Of a stretch of 64,000 bases of DNA, positions 60,009-64,000 are shown piece after piece. Position numbers and translations under genes: made by a program. How positions within the stretch are numbered: position 1 is the first letter of the stretch; each line of letters starts with the position of its first letter. The stretch spans positions 1 through 64,000 of the forward strand of contig NZ_WUFT01000013.1 in NCBI RefSeq assembly GCF_010668805.1, read 5' to 3'. Source of the stretch: Rhizobium phaseoli. Its GTDB lineage: Bacteria; Pseudomonadota; Alphaproteobacteria; Rhizobiales; Rhizobiaceae. The notes under the pieces were generated by a model. That model saw nothing but the letters and a program-made list of their open reading frames with translations, ran no database searches and had not been told where the DNA came from.

Positions 60009-60542
60009 TCATCCGCGATCGCGTTTCTTGCGACCGTGCACTTCAAATTGGACGAGCAGCGACTTGAGTTCGATCTCGCGAACGCGTCGTGCCGCTTCAT
60101 CCGGGCTGACCCATTCGAGAATACGCTGACCCCGCTCCTTGAAATCGCCGCTGATTTCCGTGACTTCAATCTGAAACATGTCGACGATACAGGGGGCCAC
60201 ATCGCCATTGTCGAATTCTTTGAGGTAGGTATAGCGTCCGACCGGCTTCTTCTTCACCAGCCCGCGCACGCCTGCCTCCTCCCATGCTTCGATTGCTGCT
60301 GCTTCGAAGGGCTTTTTCCCTTTCATCGGCCACCCTTTCGGGATGACCCAGCGTGCGCTCTCGCGCGATGTGATCACCAGAATTTCGACCTCTGATCCGG
60401 CATTGCCATGGCGGAAGCAAATAGCGCCATATTGTTGGCGGAATGCGCCGGCGAACAACGTTTCAGGAACAGCAGCGAGCTGCCGCAGTAGTGGCTGGGT
60501 TTTGTCCAGTCGAGGCTTCCTGCCTTTTTTGCTAGGCGTCAT
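60009..60542 (-). CDS. NUDIX hydrolase (diphosphoinositol-polyphosphate-phosphohydrolase-like)
   Basis: 177 residues. The NUDIX box reads GWPMKGKKPFEAAAIEAWEEAGVRG: the glutamates of the EExG part are in place, while the usual RE of REUxEE reads IEAWEE. This variant is common among alphaproteobacterial DIPP-like proteins. Upstream ICFRHGNAGSEVEILVITSRESARWVIPKGW is the first sheet. It likely hydrolyses a nucleoside diphosphate derivative or inositol pyrophosphate. It is convergent with the importer operon and divergent from the phosphate genes. Confidence 0.88.
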   Translation of the reverse strand: MTPSKKGRKPRLDKTQPLLRQLAAVPETLFAGAFRQQYGAICFRHGNAGSEVEILVITSRESARWVIPKGWPMKGKKPFEAAAIEAWEEAGVRGLVKKKPVGRYTYLKEFDNGDVAPCIVDMFQIEVTEISGDFKERGQRILEWVSPDEAARRVREIELKSLLVQFEVHGRKKRDRG

Positions 60543-60637
60543 AGCGATGGAGTAGCCGATTTGCTTGTTGCTTCAATTGCCTGAGCGTGTTTATGACACA
60601 TTTATGACAGTCGGCCGCACGAGGAAGGTTCGCAGGC

Positions 60638-61282
60638 ATGATGAGCATTTTTCGCAAGCTGATGCCACGGGAAGACAGATTCTTTGAAATGTTTTCCAAG
60701 CATTCGAAGACCGTCGTTGCCGCGGCGCACGCCCTCGATCAACTCCTGAAGGGCAATGACGTTGAGAAAAACTGTGAACGTATCGTCACATTGGAAAACG
60801 AGGCCGACGACGTCACGCGTGAGGTTCTTCTTGCCGTTCGGCGAAGCTTCATCACGCCCTTCGACCGGGGGGACATTAAAGACCTTATTCAGTCGATGGA
60901 TGATGCGATCGACATGATGCACAAAACTGTCAAGACGATCCGCTTGTTCGAGCAATCCTACTTCGATCCGCTCATGCAGCAGATGGGCAGTGAAATCGTC
61001 AAGGCGGCAAACCTTGTCGCCGAAGCGATACCCCTCCTCGACAAATTGGGAGCCAATGCGCAGCGTCTCGCAGCCATCGCGGAGGAGGTCACCCGAGTGG
61101 AGGGACGTTCCGATGAGCTCCACGACCAGGGCTTGAAGGATCTGTTTGTGCGTTATGGCGCCAGCGGCAATGCGATGGCCTATATGATCGGAAGCGAAAT
61201 CTACGGAGAGCTGGAGAAAGTCGTCGACCGCTTCGAGGATGTCGCCAACGAGATCAGCGGCATTCTCATCGAGAACGTCTGA
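60638..61282 (+). CDS. PiT accessory protein, DUF47/PhoU-like
   Basis: 214 residues, all-helical. FRKLMPREDRFFEMFSKHSK opens the family; EADDVTREVLLAVRRSFITPFDRGDIKDLIQSMDDAID is the PhoU-like metal-binding helix pair. Proteins of this family (Pit accessory, OrfA-Pit of Sinorhizobium) are always next to a PiT transporter and needed for its activity or control. Its stop overlaps the PiT start by one base. Confidence 0.93.
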   Translation: MMSIFRKLMPREDRFFEMFSKHSKTVVAAAHALDQLLKGNDVEKNCERIVTLENEADDVTREVLLAVRRSFITPFDRGDIKDLIQSMDDAIDMMHKTVKTIRLFEQSYFDPLMQQMGSEIVKAANLVAEAIPLLDKLGANAQRLAAIAEEVTRVEGRSDELHDQGLKDLFVRYGASGNAMAYMIGSEIYGELEKVVDRFEDVANEISGILIENV

Positions 61283-62286
61283 TGGATGCCTCCCTCACTT
61301 TGCCGCTGCTCGTCGGCCTGGTCGTTGTCGCCCTGTTCTTCGACTTTCTCAACGGTCTACATGATGCGGCCAATTCGATCGCCACGATCGTCTCGACCCG
61401 CGTCCTGCGGCCACAATATGCGGTCGCCTGGGCGGCGTTCTTCAATTTCATCGCATTCCTGTTCTTTGGTCTGCATGTGGCCGAAACACTCGGAACCGGC
61501 ATCATCGATCCTGCGATCGTTTCGCCTCAAGTGATCTTCGCCGCACTGATGGGCGCTATCATTTGGAATATTTTTACCTGGATTTTCGGGATCCCGTCCA
61601 GTTCGTCGCATGCGCTTGTCGGCGGGCTGGTGGGGGCCGGCCTGGCAAAGGTAGGTTTCAGCTCGATCGTCTGGAACGGCCTCTTAAAGACCGTCGGTGC
61701 CATTTTCCTTTCGCCGGCCATCGGCTTCCTGCTCGCCCTCGTGCTCGTGCTCGCCGTATCCTGGCTATTCGTCCGGCAAACGCCGTTTGCGGTGGATCGG
61801 ACATTTCGCGTCATGCAGTTTGTGTCCGCTTCGCTCTACTCGCTTGGCCACGGCGGGAACGATGCGCAGAAGACGATGGGCATCATTGCGGTACTCTTGT
61901 TCAGCCAAGGATATCTTGGCCCGACATTCTACGTGCCTTTCTGGGTGGTCATTTCCTGCCAGTCGGCAATGGCTCTCGGTACGCTCTTTGGCGGATGGCG
62001 GATCGTTCATACCATGGGGTCGAAGATCACTCGGCTCAACCCCATGCAAGGTTTCTGCGCAGAGACGGGCGGAGCGTTGACACTCTTCGGAGCGACGTGG
62101 CTCGGTATTCCCGTTTCGACGACGCATACCATCACCGGAGCAATCGTTGGAGTGGGCGCGGCTCGTCGTGTTTCAGCCGTGCGCTGGGGATTGGCCGGCA
62201 ACATCGTGATAGCCTGGATCGTAACGATGCCGGCGGCTGCGGCAATTTCCGCAGCGTTCTACGGCCTCGTATCTTTGCTGCAATGA
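61282..62286 (+). CDS. pit: Inorganic phosphate transporter, PiT family
   Basis: 334 residues, strongly hydrophobic. The two PiT signatures are visible: FLNGLHDAANSIATIVSTRV near residue 25 and GHGGNDAQKTMGI near residue 190; each repeat carries the GxNDA-like core. A second internal similarity, SSSHALVGGLVGAG and STTHTITGAIVGVG, marks the inverted repeat halves. Expected function: low-affinity, cation-coupled phosphate uptake. It follows the DUF47 gene with a one-base overlap, as in the Sinorhizobium orfA-pit operon. Confidence 0.95.
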   Translation: MDASLTLPLLVGLVVVALFFDFLNGLHDAANSIATIVSTRVLRPQYAVAWAAFFNFIAFLFFGLHVAETLGTGIIDPAIVSPQVIFAALMGAIIWNIFTWIFGIPSSSSHALVGGLVGAGLAKVGFSSIVWNGLLKTVGAIFLSPAIGFLLALVLVLAVSWLFVRQTPFAVDRTFRVMQFVSASLYSLGHGGNDAQKTMGIIAVLLFSQGYLGPTFYVPFWVVISCQSAMALGTLFGGWRIVHTMGSKITRLNPMQGFCAETGGALTLFGATWLGIPVSTTHTITGAIVGVGAARRVSAVRWGLAGNIVIAWIVTMPAAAAISAAFYGLVSLLQ

Positions 62287-62289
62287 AAT

Positions 62290-62313
62290 GAGGTGATGGC
62301 GAGCAATCACCTC
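62290..62313 (+). terminator. Hairpin after pit
   Basis: 7-bp stem GAGGTGA / TCACCTC with a 10-base loop, 3 bases after the stop, followed by GCTTTGACC. Probable terminator of the phosphate operon. Confidence 0.5.
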
Positions 62314-62565
62314 GCTTTGACCTTCCCCTCTTGAGCTTTCCCAATGGCAATACCGACGAATAGGGCGGCAGAATCCATTCCCCCGTCTTCGTCATCGCGA
62401 CTTCCATATTGCGTGCACTGCACAAATAGAGCGCTCCCGTGGCTGCGGCCACGGCAGTAATCGCACAAAACGGAAGCGGAAAATAATAAGGCCCAATAAA
62501 TAGGCATTTATCAATTCTTCGCATTTCTCCTTTTGCTTCATGCCGTTACCAACTCTTCTTGAAAT
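62314..62565. other. Intergenic region upstream of nitrate-type operon
   Basis: No gene is visible. GTGCACTGCAC at 62413-62423 is a TGCA-rich palindrome about 150 bases upstream of the sigma-54 promoter, the usual distance for an NtrC activator site, although it does not match the full NtrC consensus. The region around 62480-62520 is AT-rich. Confidence 0.4.
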
Positions 62566-62581
62566 TGGCACGCTGCTTGCA
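62566..62581 (+). promoter_or_regulatory. Sigma-54 (RpoN) promoter, -24/-12 elements
   Basis: TGGCACGCTGCTTGCA matches the sigma-54 consensus TGGCACG-N4-TTGCA completely, with the GG and GC dinucleotides 10 bases apart. It lies about 170 bases upstream of the nitrate-type binding-protein gene, implying nitrogen control through an enhancer-binding activator. Confidence 0.8.
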
Positions 62582-62753
62582 CGTTCTGAGACGCACCGGT
62601 CAACGGCGATCGGTGCGGATAGGCGCGGCATAAGCGCCTACATTAGACACCGACGTCGCAAGGTCTTTGCACTCCAGGGTACTCCCATCCCTGGACGTAA
62701 ATTCCGGCGGCGTTTTTTTGTGTCCGAATTCGGCCAGCAGAGGGAACCTGCGC

Positions 62754-64000
62754 ATGACAAAGACTTCGACGACTGGGATTTCGACAACCGGCATAACCCG
62801 CCGCAGCATGCTCAAGACGACCGCAACGGCTGCCCTTATCGGCGCCGTCAAGACTGCTTTTCCGTCCGGCGCTTTTGCAGCCGGGGCAGGCCCTGAAGTG
62901 AAGGGCGTCAAGCTCGGCTTTATCGCTCTCACGGATTCCGCGCCGCTGATCATCGCTAAAGAGAAGGGCTTTTTCGACAAGCATGGCCTTCCGGAAACGG
63001 ATGTGGCTAAACAGGCATCCTGGGGCGCGACCCGCGACAATCTCGTGCTGGGCGGCGCAGCAAACGGTATCGACGGTGCCCATATCCTCTCGCCGCTGCC
63101 CTATCTCATGCATACAGGCAAGGTGACGCAGAACAATAAGCCGGTGCCGATGGCGATCCTCGCCCGCCTCAACCTCGACAGCCAGGGCATTTCCGTCGCC
63201 AAGGAATATGCCGAAACCGGCGTGCAGCTCGATGCCTCCAAGTTGAAGACGGCGTTCGAGAAAAAGAAGGCTGATGGTAAGGAGGTCAAGGCCGCCATGA
63301 CCTTCCCGGGCGGTACCCACGATCTCTGGATCCGCTATTGGCTCGCCGCCGGCGGCATCGATCCAAACAAGGACGTTTCGACCGTCGTCGTGCCCCCGCC
63401 GCAGATGGTGGCCAATATGAAGGTCGGCAACATGGACGTCTTCTGTGTGGGCGAACCGTGGAACGAGCAGCTCGTCAACCAAGGCATCGGCTTCACCGCG
63501 GCGACCACCGGCGAGCTCTGGAAGGGGCATCCCGAAAAGGCGCTGGGGCTGCGCGCCGACTGGATCGAAAAGAATCCCAATGCGGCTAAAGCCCTGCTGA
63601 TGGCTGTCATGGAGGCCCAGCAGTGGTGTGAAAGCATGGATAACAAGGCGGAGATGGCGGACATTCTCGGCAAGCGCCAATGGTTCAACGTTCCGACGAA
63701 GGACGTGCTCGGCCGCCTTAAGGGCGACATCAATTATGGCAACGGCCGCGAGGTCAAGGCCACCGACCTCTACATGAAGTTCTGGAAGGACGGCGCCTCC
63801 TATCCATTCAAGAGCCACGATACCTGGTTCATGACGGAAAACATTCGCTGGGGAAATCTGCCGGCGAGTACCGACATCAAGGCGCTGGTCAACCAGGTGA
63901 ACCGCGAAGATATCTGGCGCGAGGCCGCCAAGGATCTCGGTGTTGCGGCGGCCGATATTCCCGCCTCGTCTTCCCGTGGCAAGGAGACCTTCTTCGATGG
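62754..64000 (+). CDS. nrtA: Nitrate-type ABC transporter substrate-binding protein (partial, runs off the window)
   Basis: At least 415 residues from the ATG at 62754. The start has a twin-arginine signal (GITRRSMLKTTATAALIGAV, cleavage near FA-AGAG). The mature part is NrtA/CmpA family: KLGFIALTDSAPLIIAKEKGFFDKHGL, ASWGATRDNLVLGG, IDGAHILSPLPYLM and VFCVGEPWNEQLVNQGIGF. These proteins bind nitrate, nitrite, cyanate or bicarbonate in the periplasm. The consensus sigma-54 promoter upstream favours a nitrogen source, so nitrate. The 3' end is outside the window. Confidence 0.9.
   Translation, partial: MTKTSTTGISTTGITRRSMLKTTATAALIGAVKTAFPSGAFAAGAGPEVKGVKLGFIALTDSAPLIIAKEKGFFDKHGLPETDVAKQASWGATRDNLVLGGAANGIDGAHILSPLPYLMHTGKVTQNNKPVPMAILARLNLDSQGISVAKEYAETGVQLDASKLKTAFEKKKADGKEVKAAMTFPGGTHDLWIRYWLAAGGIDPNKDVSTVVVPPPQMVANMKVGNMDVFCVGEPWNEQLVNQGIGFTAATTGELWKGHPEKALGLRADWIEKNPNAAKALLMAVMEAQQWCESMDNKAEMADILGKRQWFNVPTKDVLGRLKGDINYGNGREVKATDLYMKFWKDGASYPFKSHDTWFMTENIRWGNLPASTDIKALVNQVNREDIWREAAKDLGVAAADIPASSSRGKETFFD

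Noticed and set aside
1..64000. tRNA, rRNA, CRISPR arrays, plasmid replication genes or phage genes
   Set aside because: Looked for on both strands; no cloverleaf-like ends, spaced repeats, repABC or integrase genes were recognised.

Overview
The window looks like an accessory replicon or variable region of a Rhizobium-type alphaproteobacterium (R. leguminosarum/etli group is my guess). Reasons: many ABC importers and small catabolic operons, a close match to the Mesorhizobium MlotiK1 channel, SyrB-like proteins, rhizobial-type IS21 and IS66 remnants, and GC-rich coding with GGGAG-type ribosome sites. I see no tRNA, rRNA, CRISPR array or replication origin.

Region 1 (about 1-23.1 kb) looks like a catabolic island. 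Its left side holds the end of an IS21-like element that has cut a sugar-type binding-protein gene, and a decayed IS66 transposase. Its right side is a junction of two gene stumps (an NmrA-like N-terminus and a LigD-like C-terminus). Between them lie a luciferase-like flavin monooxygenase with its flavin reductase, a PcaC-like protein, an SDR, an alpha/beta hydrolase with an extra N-terminal domain, two metallo-beta-lactamase-fold hydrolases, a zinc alcohol dehydrogenase, an Old Yellow Enzyme, a semialdehyde-type dehydrogenase, a 3-hydroxyisobutyrate-type dehydrogenase, a GFA-family protein, an aminotransferase and a complete CUT2-type ABC importer. It also has its own flavin supply (RibBA and an SsuE-like FMN reductase). 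Two paralogous GntR/FCD regulators and at least five copies of one palindromic operator tie it together. I infer an undescribed flavin-dependent ring-opening pathway; the substrate is unknown.

Region 2 (23.3-27.5 kb) carries two SyrB-like coiled-coil proteins, a cyclic-nucleotide-gated K+ channel, a RibD-C/DHFR-like reductase flanked by a 57-62 bp imperfect repeat, and an RpiR regulator reduced to its HTH domain. Region 3 (27.6-33.7 kb) is a sugar/inositol-type unit: binding protein, permease, ATPase, isomerase, IolG-like dehydrogenase and a divergent LacI regulator. Region 4 (33.8-36.6 kb) is a LysR regulator divergent from a tartrate/D-malate dehydrogenase, then an Lrp/AsnC regulator.

Region 5 (36.7-51.2 kb) is an amine/polyamine-type catabolic block: class III aminotransferase, PuuB-like FAD oxidase, three aldehyde dehydrogenases, cupins (one frameshifted), a GhrA-like dehydrogenase, an ArgE-like deacylase, a haloacid dehalogenase-like protein, and two paralogous tandem-GNAT proteins. 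A fumarylacetoacetase-like stump and a degenerate acylphosphatase-like protein follow.

Region 6 (51.8-60.0 kb) is a tight operon: a stand-alone Rieske protein, a Rieske-oxygenase catalytic subunit without its own cluster, a GST-like protein, a guanine-deaminase-type amidohydrolase and a BMP-type ABC importer. The arrangement recalls the NdmC/NdmD/NdmE N-demethylase of caffeine degradation, so I infer uptake, deamination and demethylation of an N-methylated purine. One permease gene carries a frameshift. Region 7 (60.0-64.0 kb) has a NUDIX hydrolase, a DUF47/PiT phosphate pair and the start of a nitrate-type binding-protein gene behind a consensus sigma-54 promoter.
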